Shown here piece by piece: positions 43,874 to 53,174 of a stretch of 64,000 nt of DNA (position 1 is its first letter; every line of letters begins with the position of its first letter). The notes under the pieces were generated by a model. The model saw only the letters and a list, made by a program, of their open reading frames with translations, made no database searches and had not been told where the DNA came from. The position numbers and the translations under genes were made by a program. This DNA is from an uncultured Oceanospirillaceae bacterium (GTDB lineage Bacteria > Pseudomonadota > Gammaproteobacteria > Pseudomonadales > Balneatricaceae): NCBI GenBank assembly GCA_913057435.1, contig CAJXNY010000024.1, positions 19,231-83,230 of the forward strand. The letters are read 5' to 3'.

Positions 43874-44323
43874 GTGCGCTTTAGTCTTCTTTGCTTCCTT
43901 GTCGTTCCTATTTTCCCTTTGGTTATTTCACCTGTAATGGGGGCAGAGGCTTCCAAGATTGCAGCTGTTGAGCCCCTGTCTCGCGAGCTGGTTACCTCTG
44001 AGTCCGTTTTACAATTAGCTATCGGCCTTGGGATTGTTGTTGCGGCAATCTTATTTGTTGCCTGGATGCTTAGGCGTGTAGGGGTGGTCTCGATGAATAA
44101 TGGTCAGCTTAAGATTGTGGCTGGTCTCGCCCTCGGTCAGCGAGAGCGTGTTCTACTTGTTCAGGTTGGGGATTCTCATCAGGTTTTGCTCGGGGTGACT
44201 CAGGGGGGAATTAGCAAGCTCGGTGAGTTTTCTGAGCCTGTTGTCAGGACTGAAGTGTCTGGCGGTGAGTTTACGCAGCGCTTGCGTGGAGTGTTAAAAG
44301 GACAGGAAAAACAGTCCCAATGA
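43874..44323 (+). CDS. fliO: FliO, export-gate assembly protein
   Basis: This 149-residue protein has a signal-peptide-like N-terminus ([20 protein letters not shown] ... GAEA), one membrane segment ([20 protein letters not shown]) and a cytoplasmic FliO domain ([39 protein letters not shown]). FliO helps assemble the FliP-FliQ-FliR pore. The GTG start has AAGGAATTCC upstream. The stop overlaps the fliP ATG by 4 bases. Confidence 0.92.
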   Translation: MRFSLLCFLVVPIFPLVISPVMGAEASKIAAVEPLSRELVTSESVLQLAIGLGIVVAAILFVAWMLRRVGVVSMNNGQLKIVAGLALGQRERVLLVQVGDSHQVLLGVTQGGISKLGEFSEPVVRTEVSGGEFTQRLRGVLKGQEKQSQ

Positions 44324-45060
44324 CGGTTCGCATATTAGCCTTATTGCTTGTTTTTATTACTGGTCCTGTCTTTGCGGTAGATACTGGTATACCTGCATTT
44401 AATATTACGACCGAGCCTGGTGGGGCGACCAACTATAGTGTAACGCTACAGATTCTTATCCTGATGACGATGCTGACATTTCTGCCAGCAATCATCATGA
44501 TGATGACGTCATTTACCCGCATTATGATTGTGTTTGCGATACTGCGTCAGGCGCTGGGCTTGCAGCAAACGCCTTCCAATCAGATTCTTATTGGTCTGAC
44601 TATGTTTCTTACCCTGTTTGTTATGGGGCCGGTGCTGGATAAGGTATATGTTGAGGCTGTTCAGCCTTATATGAATGAAGAGTTGAATGTCCTGCAAGCG
44701 ATTGAAGCGGGCAGTGGACCTTTTCGAGAGTTTATGCTGTACCAGACCAGGGAAAGTGACCTGGATCTGTTTATGACAATTTCGAACACGCCTCAGGTTG
44801 CTACACCTGCGGAGATTCCATTTCGTGTGTTGGTCCCTGCCTTCGTCACCAGTGAGCTGAAAACTGCATTTCAGATTGGCTTTATGTTATTTATCCCCTT
44901 TCTTGTGATTGACCTTGTGGTTGCCAGTGTCCTTATGGCGATGGGTATGATGATGCTATCGCCGGTTATTGTGTCGCTTCCTTTTAAGATCATGCTATTT
45001 GTACTGGTTGATGGTTGGGCTATGGTGATTGGTACGTTAGCCGCCAGTTTCGGTTTCTGA
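44320..45060 (+). CDS. fliP: FliP, export-gate pore protein
   Basis: This 246-residue protein begins with a cleavable signal peptide ([20 protein letters not shown]). It has four membrane segments and the FliP signatures [40 protein letters not shown] and [20 protein letters not shown]. Five FliP copies with FliQ and FliR make the export channel. It is coupled to fliO by a 4-base overlap. Confidence 0.97.
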   Translation: MTVRILALLLVFITGPVFAVDTGIPAFNITTEPGGATNYSVTLQILILMTMLTFLPAIIMMMTSFTRIMIVFAILRQALGLQQTPSNQILIGLTMFLTLFVMGPVLDKVYVEAVQPYMNEELNVLQAIEAGSGPFREFMLYQTRESDLDLFMTISNTPQVATPAEIPFRVLVPAFVTSELKTAFQIGFMLFIPFLVIDLVVASVLMAMGMMMLSPVIVSLPFKIMLFVLVDGWAMVIGTLAASFGF

Positions 45061-45074
45061 GCAGGAGAAGGTCT

Positions 45075-45344
45075 ATGAACCCTCAGGTAGCGATGGGGCT
45101 GTTTGCCGATGCGTTCTTTATGATTGTTACGATTGTGCTGGTAATCGTTACGCCCAGCTTGGTGATAGGCTTGATTATCTCCACCTTTCAGGCGGCAACA
45201 CAGATCAATGAGCAAACTCTCAGTTTTTTGCCCAAGCTGGTAATTACTCTGTTTGTGATCATGTGGACAGGGCCGTGGATTGTGGGAAAAATATCTGACT
45301 ACTTTGCGTTCCTTTTCCATAATATTCCCATCTTGATCGGGTAG
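45075..45344 (+). CDS. fliQ: FliQ, export-gate pore protein
   Basis: This 89-residue protein has two membrane hairpins and the FliQ core IVTPSLVIGLIISTFQAATQ INEQTLSFLPK. The ATG at 45075 is chosen because GCAGGAGAAGG lies just upstream and the product matches the family length. An earlier in-frame start inside fliP would add 20 residues unrelated to FliQ. Confidence 0.96.
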   Translation: MNPQVAMGLFADAFFMIVTIVLVIVTPSLVIGLIISTFQAATQINEQTLSFLPKLVITLFVIMWTGPWIVGKISDYFAFLFHNIPILIG

Positions 45345-45348
45345 CTGC

Positions 45349-46128
45349 GTGTTCGATATCGGCTTGCTGCAGGTTGAGCAGATGGTTGGGATGTACCTCT
45401 GGCCACTCTTTCGTATTGCATCTTTCTTTATGGTAGTGCCTCTTTTTGGTTCTAATTTGGTGAATCAGCGTGCAAGGTTGGGGTTGTCCCTTGCGGTCAC
45501 GTTGGTTGTGGCTCCAGTGTTGCCGGTCATGCCGGGATTTAGTGGCATGAGTGTCGAGAGTTACCTGATCATTGTTCAGCAGATCCTCATTGGTGCAGGG
45601 CTGGGGTTTGTGATTCAGCTACTATTTCAGGTGTTTATCCTCGGCGCGCAGATGATCGCGATGCAGATGGGGCTTGGTTTTGCCTCGGCCAATGACCCGG
45701 TTAACGGTGTCAGTGTGGTTATTCTGGGGCAGATGTATCTGACGTTGGTGATGTTGTTATTTATCTTGATGGATGGGCATCTGGTACTGATTGATATTCT
45801 AGTGAGGAGTTTCATTCATATACCGGTGGGCTTTGATGGCCTTGGCTCCGATGGGTACTGGCGCTTGGCAATGTCTGGTACTTGGTTGTTCTCATCGGCT
45901 TTGTTGATGGCGTTACCAGCGGTTACAGCCTTGTTAGTGATTAACTTTGCTTTTGGTATTATGACCAAGGCCGCGCCTCAGCTAAACATCTTTGCGATAG
46001 GCTTTCCTTTTACGATGCTGATGGGATTGCTTATTGTATGGGCCAGTCAGTCGGGTTTTTTGACCCAGTATCTGCGATTTTCTGACTATGCGCTCGACTT
46101 CATGGCCAGCTTGATGATGGGGGGTTGA
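45349..46128 (+). CDS. fliR: FliR, export-gate pore protein
   Basis: This 259-residue polytopic protein has the FliR features VEQMVGMYLWPLFRIASFFM, QQILIGAGLGFVIQLLFQVF and MQMGLGFASANDPVNGVSVV, with membrane helices throughout. One FliR joins five FliP and four FliQ in the gate. The start is GTG four bases after the fliQ stop, so translation is likely coupled. flhB follows after three bases. Confidence 0.96.
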   Translation: MFDIGLLQVEQMVGMYLWPLFRIASFFMVVPLFGSNLVNQRARLGLSLAVTLVVAPVLPVMPGFSGMSVESYLIIVQQILIGAGLGFVIQLLFQVFILGAQMIAMQMGLGFASANDPVNGVSVVILGQMYLTLVMLLFILMDGHLVLIDILVRSFIHIPVGFDGLGSDGYWRLAMSGTWLFSSALLMALPAVTALLVINFAFGIMTKAAPQLNIFAIGFPFTMLMGLLIVWASQSGFLTQYLRFSDYALDFMASLMMGG

Positions 46129-46131
46129 GTA

Positions 46132-47274
46132 ATGGCAGAAAATGAAGACGGCCAGGAAAAAACCGAAGAGCCCACGCAAAAGCGCCTTGATGATGCGCGT
46201 GAAAAGGGTGATATACCACGTTCAAAAGAGCTGGCGACGATGGCTTTGTTGCTTGCCAGTATTGCAGCAGCGGTAGTCTTCGGGGCGCATATGGTGACAG
46301 TTCTATCGGGGGTGATTCGTTATAACTATGTGCTTGAGCGAGCATCAATATTCGATGTGAACTTGATGATGACACATTTAGGAACCAGTGCTCTTGAGGC
46401 TTTTAGGGGGTTGCTTGGGTTCTTTGCTATGGTTTTGTTGGCTGCGCTGATCAGTCCGATTGCCTTGGGCGGCTGGAACTTTAGTTCCAAGGCTTTAGCG
46501 CCAAAGTTTAATCGGATGAACCCGTTTTCGGGCATCAAGCGCATGTTTTCGATGAAGTCGCTGGTTGAACTGCTCAAAGCGTTAGCCAAGTTTGGTCTGG
46601 TGGGGACCTTTGGTGTGTTATCGCTCTGGAAAATCCATAATGATCTGTTGCAGCTAGGGACAAGTGATGTTGTGGTGGCGATGGGTGATGCGGTCGAGCT
46701 GCTGATGTGGATTTTCCTGATGATGTGCATTGCGCTGGTAATTATTGCAGCTATTGACGCTCCTTATCAGCTGTATGAGTACAGTAAAAAGCTGAAAATG
46801 ACGTTGCAGGAAATCAAGGATGAGATGAAGAACAGTGAGGGTAAGCCTGAGGTGAAGGGGCGAATCAGGCAGTTGCAACGAGAGATTGCTCAACGCAGCA
46901 TGATGGGGGATGTTCCTGACGCGGATGTTGTCATCACCAACCCGACGCATTACTCAGTGGCACTAAAATACGATAATGATGTTAGAGAGGCGCCTATTAT
47001 TGTGGCCAAAGGGGCTGATTTTGTAGCGCTTAAAATTAGAGAGATTGCAAAAGAACACGATGTGCCTCTATTGGCATCCCCGGCTTTGGCGCGAGCCATT
47101 TACTACTCGACGGAAGTAGGTGAGGAGATCCCGACAGGGCTTTATAATGCAGTTGCCCAGGTGCTGGCTTATGTCTTTCAGCTTAAACGTGCGAAGTCAC
47201 CTTCTGGTGCAAAACCTGAGAAGCCGCGGGATGCTGATATGGAAATTCCAAATGAGCTACGCAGAGATGAGTAA
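46132..47274 (+). CDS. flhB: FlhB, export-gate specificity switch
   Basis: This 380-residue protein has the N-terminal EDGQEKTEEPTQKRLDDARE signature, four membrane segments and the cytoplasmic domain with the self-cleavage motif NPTH at residues 270-273 (ADVVITNPTHYSVALKY). FlhB cleaves itself and, with FliK, switches export from rod and hook to filament substrates. A minus-strand paralogue of its cytoplasmic domain lies at the right end of the window (FhlB-like). Confidence 0.97.
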   Translation: MAENEDGQEKTEEPTQKRLDDAREKGDIPRSKELATMALLLASIAAAVVFGAHMVTVLSGVIRYNYVLERASIFDVNLMMTHLGTSALEAFRGLLGFFAMVLLAALISPIALGGWNFSSKALAPKFNRMNPFSGIKRMFSMKSLVELLKALAKFGLVGTFGVLSLWKIHNDLLQLGTSDVVVAMGDAVELLMWIFLMMCIALVIIAAIDAPYQLYEYSKKLKMTLQEIKDEMKNSEGKPEVKGRIRQLQREIAQRSMMGDVPDADVVITNPTHYSVALKYDNDVREAPIIVAKGADFVALKIREIAKEHDVPLLASPALARAIYYSTEVGEEIPTGLYNAVAQVLAYVFQLKRAKSPSGAKPEKPRDADMEIPNELRRDE

Positions 47275-47275
47275 C

Positions 47276-47291
47276 TGGCAGGCTTATTGCT
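47276..47291 (+). promoter_or_regulatory. Sigma-54 promoter of flhA
   Basis: TGGCAGGCTTATTGCT matches TGGCA-N6-TTGCT with GG (47277-47278) and GC (47289-47290) ten bases apart. It begins directly after the flhB stop codon and 131 bases before the flhA start. In Pseudomonas flhA also has a sigma-54 promoter. Confidence 0.87.
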
Positions 47292-47406
47292 TTGTGTTCA
47301 GATACATATAAGAATGTCGTCAAATTATTGTGGTTTGATTGAATTTAGCTGGCTGGCGTGTCATTAATTTGGCCTCTCTTCTGGTTTTTGTTGGGATGAT
47401 GACAGT

Positions 47407-49530
47407 TTGTTGGCGAATCTGAATAAGCAAGCTTTAATGGCGCAGTCGCGCACAATTCTGAACGGTAACCTTGGTGTGCCGGTTTTGTTGCTGGTTATTA
47501 TGGCGATGGTGACATTGCCCATACCAGCATTTCTGCTTGATGTGTCCTTTACGTTTAATATTGCGCTATCTATTGTTGTTTTGCTTGTCTCCATCTACTC
47601 CATGAGACCACTGGATTTTGCAGTGTTTCCAAGTATTTTGCTGGTTGCAACCTTGATGCGGCTGGCGTTAAACGTAGCGTCTACTCGTGTTGTGCTGCTG
47701 TACGGTCATGAGGGTGGGGATGCTGCCGGTAAGGTGATTGAAGCATTTGGTTCGGTTGTTATCGGCGGTAACTATGTTGTAGGTCTGGTTGTGTTCCTTA
47801 TTCTGGTTATCATCAATTTTGTGGTGGTAACCAAGGGTGCTGGGCGTATTTCAGAAGTAAGTGCTCGCTTTACGCTGGATGCAATGCCCGGTAAGCAGAT
47901 GGCCATTGATGCTGACCTTAATGCTGGTCTGATTAACCAGGATGAGGCTCGAGAGCGACGCGCTGATGTTACCCAGGAAGCTGACTTTTACGGCTCAATG
48001 GATGGTGCATCCAAGTTTGTGCGTGGCGATGCTGTTGCAGGTATTCTGATTCTGGTGATCAATATCATTGGTGGCCTGGCGATTGGTATGGCCCAGCACG
48101 ATCTGGATTTTTCCACAGCAGCTGAATTCTATTCGCTGTTAACGATAGGTGATGGGCTTGTTGCCCAGATTCCGTCGTTGCTGCTTTCTACTGCTGCTGC
48201 AATTATGGTTACGCGGCAGAACTCAAGCCATGAGCTGGGCAGTCAGATTCTTTCCCAAATTGGTTCACCTAAAGCGTTGACCGTTACGGCCGTTATCCTT
48301 TTTATTATGGGTATTGTGCCTGGAATGCCGCATGTTGCCTTTCTTTCGTTGGCTGCCGCAGTCGCTGGTGCCGTCTGGTTTATCCAGAGCAAGGCGAAAG
48401 CTGAAGTAGAAAAGGCTACGGAGGCAGGAGCAGAATCTGGTCTTGATCTGCCGATGGCGGCGGATGACCCTGATAGTAATCGTGAGCTTGACTGGGATGA
48501 TGTAATGCCGGTTGATATGGTGGGTCTGGAGGTTGGGTATCGCCTGATTCCAATGGTTGATAAGCTGCAGGGCGGTCAGTTGTTGAGCCGGATCAAAGGG
48601 GTCCGTAAGAAATTGTCTCAGGAGCTCGGCTTTCTTGTTCCATCGGTTCATATACGTGATAACTTGGATCTGCTGCCCGGCTCGTATCGGATAACTATGA
48701 TGGGGGTCGTTGTCGGTGAGGCTGAGGTCTACCCTGATCGTGAGCTGGCAATTAACCCCGGTCAGGTGTTTGGTAGCTTACAAGGCATTGAAGTTAAAGA
48801 TCCTGCCTTTGGTCTGGACGCAGTGTGGGTAGAGGCATCTGAAAAAGAGCGTGCTCAGTCGTTGGGTTATACCGTAGTTGATGCCTCGACCGTAGTAGCG
48901 ACGCACCTTAACCAGCTTTTGCATAACAATGCTAAGGATCTGCTCGGTCATGAAGAGGTTCAGCAGCTTCTTGATATGTTAGCTAAATCTTCTCCGAAGC
49001 TGGTTGAAGAGTTGGTGCCAAATAAGATCAGTATTAGTAATCTGTTAAAAGTTTTGCAGAACCTGTTAATGGAGCAGGTTCCGCTAAAGGATTTTAGAAC
49101 GGTAGCAGAGTCATTGACCGATGCTGTAACGCGTACTCAGGATTCGATGATGCTAACGGCAATGGTGAGGATCGCGCTGGCTCGATTGATTGTGCAGACA
49201 GTTAATGGGGCTGAGGTCGAACTTCCAGTTATTACTCTGGATCCTCAGCTGGAACAGTTATTACTGGGGTCGGTTCAGCAGGGCGGAGATGAGAATCTTG
49301 CAATCGAGCCTGGTATGGCTGAGCGACTACAGATGTCGCTTGTCGGAGCGGCCCAGCAGCAGGAAATGGCCGGTAAGCCAGCTGTGTTGCTAGTTGCTGC
49401 GCCAGTGAGGCCTCTGCTGGCAAAGTTTGTGCGTTATGGTGAGCAGCAGATACATGTGCTGTCTTACCAGGAGATTCCAGAGAATAAGAAAGTCACAATA
49501 GTGGCGACAGTGGGTGGCCAGAATGGTTAA
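47407..49530 (+). CDS. flhA: FlhA, export-gate and proton channel component
   Basis: This 707-residue protein has about eight membrane segments (residues 20-320) with FTFNIALSIVVLLVSIYSMR, FPSILLVATLMRLALNVAST and the conserved FHIPEP-equivalent loop (TKGAGRISEVSARFTLDAMP). A large cytoplasmic domain that docks late substrates follows. The start codon appears to be TTG at 47407 (or TTG 47410); the next ATG (47437) would remove the conserved first residues LNKQALMAQSR. The gene has its own sigma-54 promoter. The flhA stop and the preferred flhF start are separated by 44 bases. Confidence 0.95.
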   Translation: MLANLNKQALMAQSRTILNGNLGVPVLLLVIMAMVTLPIPAFLLDVSFTFNIALSIVVLLVSIYSMRPLDFAVFPSILLVATLMRLALNVASTRVVLLYGHEGGDAAGKVIEAFGSVVIGGNYVVGLVVFLILVIINFVVVTKGAGRISEVSARFTLDAMPGKQMAIDADLNAGLINQDEARERRADVTQEADFYGSMDGASKFVRGDAVAGILILVINIIGGLAIGMAQHDLDFSTAAEFYSLLTIGDGLVAQIPSLLLSTAAAIMVTRQNSSHELGSQILSQIGSPKALTVTAVILFIMGIVPGMPHVAFLSLAAAVAGAVWFIQSKAKAEVEKATEAGAESGLDLPMAADDPDSNRELDWDDVMPVDMVGLEVGYRLIPMVDKLQGGQLLSRIKGVRKKLSQELGFLVPSVHIRDNLDLLPGSYRITMMGVVVGEAEVYPDRELAINPGQVFGSLQGIEVKDPAFGLDAVWVEASEKERAQSLGYTVVDASTVVATHLNQLLHNNAKDLLGHEEVQQLLDMLAKSSPKLVEELVPNKISISNLLKVLQNLLMEQVPLKDFRTVAESLTDAVTRTQDSMMLTAMVRIALARLIVQTVNGAEVELPVITLDPQLEQLLLGSVQQGGDENLAIEPGMAERLQMSLVGAAQQQEMAGKPAVLLVAAPVRPLLAKFVRYGEQQIHVLSYQEIPENKKVTIVATVGGQNG

Positions 49531-49574
49531 TGTATTTTTTACGCCAGAGAAAGGCATCCAGAGATGGGGCGAAT

Positions 49575-51128
49575 ATGAAGGTTAAACGCTTTTTTGCGGC
49601 GGATATGCGCCAGGCTATGCGTCGTGTTCGTGAAGAAGTTGGTCCGGATGCTGTTATTGTTTCGAACACGCGGGTGGCTGGTGGTGTAGAGGTCGTGGCG
49701 GCTGAAGAATCTGAGTATGATTCTGCACACGAGCAATTTAAGCGAGAGCAGGCGCTTGCTCGACAGCGAGAGAATCGTGCGCGTGCTGCCATGGGGCAGT
49801 CTCAGGACCAGTTGCGTGAAGAGTTGATGCGGGCGCGTTCACGTATCGCTGCTTCGCAGCCTGCCAGCGCTTCCTCTATGCAGGACCCTGGTGAGCCGAG
49901 GGCTATTGCTAATCGTCAAATTAGTGGCGAGGGTGATGAGCAGTTACGTACGATTCTTGATTCCCTGAAGGCGCGTAAGCAGCAGGAGCCTGGGTTTGCT
50001 GTCGAGGGTGATAGGCGTGCTGTCAGGTCGGCTTCCCCTGTTGCGGATGAAATGCCTCAGGGTGAATCAGGCCTTGTGTCGCTTAAAGATCGTCTGGCTC
50101 AGGCTGAATCACGCCAGTCTGTGACGTCGTCTGAACCTGGTAACGGCGATACTGCTCCATCCCCTGCGTCAGGCGCTATGATGCAGGCAATGAAGGCTGA
50201 AATTCGTTCGCTTAAGTCACAGTTGGCTGAGCAAGCAGAGAAAGTAGTTGATCTTCCAGACTTGCCACTGGATGCGAGTATGACTGTACCGCTTAAATCT
50301 AGTGATCCACTTGTCAGGAAGTTAGCTCTTATTGGTATAAATGAACGATTGATTGCACAACTGCTGGCAGGTGTTGAGCAAAATATAGCGCCTGAAAAAG
50401 CCTGGCGTAATACCTTGGCCCGGCTGTCTGAGTCGATCCCGGTTATTGGTGAGGATATTCTTGAACGCGGCGGTATGGTGGCGTTTGTTGGTCCTACGGG
50501 TGTTGGTAAAACAACTACAATCGGTAAGCTGGCTGCTCAATACGTACTTAAGCATGGTAGTTCCAGTCTGGCGCTGGTGACAACAGATGGATATCGAATT
50601 GCTGCCCATGAGCAGTTGCGTACCTTTGGCCGTATACTTGATGTCCCCGTTCGTGTCGTGACTGAAGATGAAACGCTTGAAGATGTTTTGCAGTCTCTGC
50701 GTAATAAGCGTCTGGTATTGATTGATACTGCTGGGCTAAATCCGAACGAGCCGCACAATGACCTGCAGATGGAGATGCTCAGTTCGGTAACGCTTCGCCT
50801 GAAAAAATTGCTAGTGCTGTCATGTTCGAGCCAGCACCAGTTAATGGAGGGTGCTTATGCTGCCTACCGTGAAATGGGGCTGAATGGCTGTATTCTGAGT
50901 AAGCTGGATGAGTCTGGTAGTATCGGTGCAGGTTTATCACTTGCTGTGGAGCATCGGCTGCCGATTGCTTATGTCGCTGACGGGCAGCGAATCCCTGATG
51001 ATGTTTCTATTGCTCGCCGTTCTGATCTGGTAGGGCGTGCTGTTGTTACAGCTCAAAAAGCACGGGCTGTCAGGGCTCAGCTTGCGCCGGCCGACACTGG
51101 GCCTTCAAAAATATTCAAAGCAGGCTGA
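49575..51128 (+). CDS. flhF: FlhF, polar-flagellum SRP-type GTPase
   Basis: This 517-residue protein starts MKVKRFFAADMRQAMRRVRE as in other FlhF proteins. It has a disordered, Arg/Gln/Ser-rich middle and the NG GTPase domain, with Walker A VGPTGVGKTT at about 306-315, TDGYRIAAHEQLRTFG, the G3 motif LIDTAGL and SKLDESGSIG. FlhF targets the first flagellar components to the pole. The ATG at 49575 matches the family; an in-frame ATG at 49530 overlapping the flhA stop would add 15 residues without family support. Confidence 0.94.
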   Translation: MKVKRFFAADMRQAMRRVREEVGPDAVIVSNTRVAGGVEVVAAEESEYDSAHEQFKREQALARQRENRARAAMGQSQDQLREELMRARSRIAASQPASASSMQDPGEPRAIANRQISGEGDEQLRTILDSLKARKQQEPGFAVEGDRRAVRSASPVADEMPQGESGLVSLKDRLAQAESRQSVTSSEPGNGDTAPSPASGAMMQAMKAEIRSLKSQLAEQAEKVVDLPDLPLDASMTVPLKSSDPLVRKLALIGINERLIAQLLAGVEQNIAPEKAWRNTLARLSESIPVIGEDILERGGMVAFVGPTGVGKTTTIGKLAAQYVLKHGSSSLALVTTDGYRIAAHEQLRTFGRILDVPVRVVTEDETLEDVLQSLRNKRLVLIDTAGLNPNEPHNDLQMEMLSSVTLRLKKLLVLSCSSQHQLMEGAYAAYREMGLNGCILSKLDESGSIGAGLSLAVEHRLPIAYVADGQRIPDDVSIARRSDLVGRAVVTAQKARAVRAQLAPADTGPSKIFKAG

Positions 51129-51134
51129 TGTAGC

Positions 51135-51968
51135 GTGGCTGTTATAGGGGCTAGCTCTGTCCGCGTGATTGCGGTGACAGGGGGGAAAGGGGGGGTTGGT
51201 AAAACCAATGTCTCTATTAACCTTGCGCGTGCAATTGCAGATTCTGGTGAACGCGTTGTGCTGATGGATGCGGATTTCGGCCTGGCGAATGTTGACGTTA
51301 TGCTGGGGGTAAGGCCTCGTCGTACGATCGCGGATGTGCTTGCCGGAGAGTGCACCCTGGAAGAGGTGATGGTGCCTATATGTGATAACTTCCATATTGT
51401 GCCTGCGTCTTCGGGTATTCAGGAAATGACGCAATTGACAATTCATCAGCATGCTGAGCTAGTGTATGCGTTTGCGGATATTGCAGATTTGCTTGATGTT
51501 TTAATTATTGATACGGCGGCTGGTATTACTGAATCGGTGCTTAGCTTTGTCAGGGCTGCTCAGGAAGTTATTGTTGTTGTGTGTGATGAACCTGTATCAA
51601 TTACAGACGCTTACGCATTAATTAAAGTTGTGAGTCAGGGAAATCGGGTTTGTCGTTTTCGTGTTCTGGCGAATATGGTACGGTCAGAGCAGGAGGGGCG
51701 AAATATGTACAATAAGTTAGTGACTGTTACAGATCGCTTCCTTGATGTGGCCCTTCAATATATTGGCTCAATCCCTTATGATGAATCGGTTCGTAAAGCG
51801 GTACAATCGCAGCGAGCTGTAATTGAGAAGTTTCCGAATAGCAAAGCTGCCCTTGCATATCGACAGCTTTCACAAAAAGTTCTTACATGGCCTGTCGTGA
51901 ATACACCAAGAGGCCATCTGGAGTTTTTTGTGGAGCGACTGGTGCAAGGGGTGACGACAAAGGATTAA
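51135..51968 (+). CDS. fleN: FleN/FlhG, flagellar number regulator (MinD-like ATPase)
   Basis: This 277-residue protein has the deviant Walker A GGKGGVGKTN at 16-25, the switch I segment LMDADFGLANVDVMLG and the switch II DTAAGI. It is a ParA/MinD-type ATPase that, with FlhF, restricts flagella to one per pole and, in Pseudomonas, antagonises FleQ. The start is GTG six bases after flhF. The C-terminal amphipathic region (FFVERLVQGV) would serve membrane contact. The stop is followed by fliA after 10 bases. Confidence 0.94.
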   Translation: MAVIGASSVRVIAVTGGKGGVGKTNVSINLARAIADSGERVVLMDADFGLANVDVMLGVRPRRTIADVLAGECTLEEVMVPICDNFHIVPASSGIQEMTQLTIHQHAELVYAFADIADLLDVLIIDTAAGITESVLSFVRAAQEVIVVVCDEPVSITDAYALIKVVSQGNRVCRFRVLANMVRSEQEGRNMYNKLVTVTDRFLDVALQYIGSIPYDESVRKAVQSQRAVIEKFPNSKAALAYRQLSQKVLTWPVVNTPRGHLEFFVERLVQGVTTKD

Positions 51969-51978
51969 CAGGTCCTGC

Positions 51979-52689
51979 ATGTATAACCAGGTGCAATTTG
52001 TTTCAGGTGATGAGCTTATCGAGCAGTATGCGCCGTTGGTTAAACGTATTGCCCATCACTTACAGGCGCGTTTGCCTGCTTCTGTTCTATTCGATGATCT
52101 TCAACAAGCCGGTATGATTGGGTTACTTGAAGCGTCGCGGAACTATGATCCGAGCAAGGGGGCTAGTTTTGAAACCTACGCTGGAATCAGGATCAGGGGT
52201 TCCATTATTGATGAAGTCCGGCGGGGTGATTGGACGCCACGTTCCGTACATCGTAATGGCCGTCGTGTCTCTGAAGCAACTCATAAGCTAGAATCTCGTT
52301 TGGGCAGGGATGTTTCCGATGCTGAAGTGGCAGAAGAGATGGAGATCTCTCTGGATGAGTATTACAGCTTATTAAGAGACTCAATGGAGAGTCGGCTGTT
52401 CAGCTATGAAGAGCTGGTTACTCCCCAGGATGATGGGCCTGGTGAGTATATCTCCAATGATGACCCCGGCCCGGAGCGCCATGTTTCTAAAGACTTTTTT
52501 AAGCAGTCTCTGGCAAAAGCAATTGAGAGGTTGCCTGAGCGGGAAAAACTTGTGCTGGCGTTGTATTATGATGAGCAGCTCAATTTGAAGGAAATAGGTC
52601 AGATACTAGGCGTAAGCGAGTCTCGCGTCAGTCAGATTCATAGTCAGGCTGCGGCCAGATTGCGAAGTCGATTGCGAGAGTGGCAATAA
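51979..52689 (+). CDS. fliA: FliA, sigma-28 factor
   Basis: This 236-residue sigma factor has region 2 (QARLPASVLFDDLQQAGMIG, then YDPSKGASFETYAGIRIRGS), region 3 (AEEMEISLDEYYSLL) and region 4 (ERLPEREKLVLALYYDEQLN LKEIGQILGVSESRVSQIHS). It directs transcription of late flagellar genes; matching promoters lie before fliC and flaG in this window. Its antisigma factor FlgM is not in the window. A GGTCCTGC stretch precedes the ATG. Confidence 0.97.
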   Translation: MYNQVQFVSGDELIEQYAPLVKRIAHHLQARLPASVLFDDLQQAGMIGLLEASRNYDPSKGASFETYAGIRIRGSIIDEVRRGDWTPRSVHRNGRRVSEATHKLESRLGRDVSDAEVAEEMEISLDEYYSLLRDSMESRLFSYEELVTPQDDGPGEYISNDDPGPERHVSKDFFKQSLAKAIERLPEREKLVLALYYDEQLNLKEIGQILGVSESRVSQIHSQAAARLRSRLREWQ

Positions 52690-52770
52690 AATTCTTGACC
52701 ATACTCAACGTAATTGACCTAATTGAGAGTAAACTCATAGAGTTGCGTGGTCTTAAATGGGAGATGTGTC

Positions 52771-53154
52771 TTGAAAAAAGACATCAAAATACTTGTTGTA
52801 GATGATTTCTCTACAATGAGACGTATCATAAAAAACCTGTTACGTGATCTTGGGTTAACCAACGTCCAGGAGGCCGATGACGGCCAGACAGCATTGCCTA
52901 TTTTGAAGCAGGGCAATATTGAATTTCTGATCACCGACTGGAATATGCCAGGTATGACTGGGATTGATCTGCTCAAAGAAGTGCGTGCAGACCCTAACCT
53001 GAGTCATTTACCTGTGTTGATGGTGACCGCAGAGGCTAAACGTGAGCAGATTATTGCTGCGGCGCAGGCGGGTGTGAATGGCTACGTAGTTAAGCCGTTT
53101 ACTGCTGCTGTATTGAAAGAGAAGATTGATAAAATCTTCGAACGTTTAGACTAA
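52771..53154 (+). CDS. cheY: CheY, chemotaxis response regulator
   Basis: This 127-residue single-domain receiver has the acidic pair in [20 protein letters not shown], phosphoacceptor Asp56 in [11 protein letters not shown], and the Thr and Lys switch residues in [11 protein letters not shown] and YVVKPFTA. Phospho-CheY binds FliM to change rotation. The start is taken as TTG at 52771, with GGGAG seven bases upstream. Starting at an earlier GTG (52747) would place that ribosome-binding site inside the gene. It heads the chemotaxis run, 81 bases after fliA. Confidence 0.95.
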   Translation: MKKDIKILVVDDFSTMRRIIKNLLRDLGLTNVQEADDGQTALPILKQGNIEFLITDWNMPGMTGIDLLKEVRADPNLSHLPVLMVTAEAKREQIIAAAQAGVNGYVVKPFTAAVLKEKIDKIFERLD

Positions 53155-53174
53155 GCAATAAGGAAACTCTGCTT

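Noticed and set aside
52685..52701. Possible sigma-54 site at the end of fliA (TGGCAATAAAATTCTT)
   Set aside because: The -24 half is good but the essential GC at -12 is CT, so it does not meet the consensus.
52731..52757. Possible sigma-28 site before cheY (TAAACTCA-N11-GGTCTTAA)
   Set aside because: The -35 half and spacer fit, but the -10 half matches only four of eight consensus bases.
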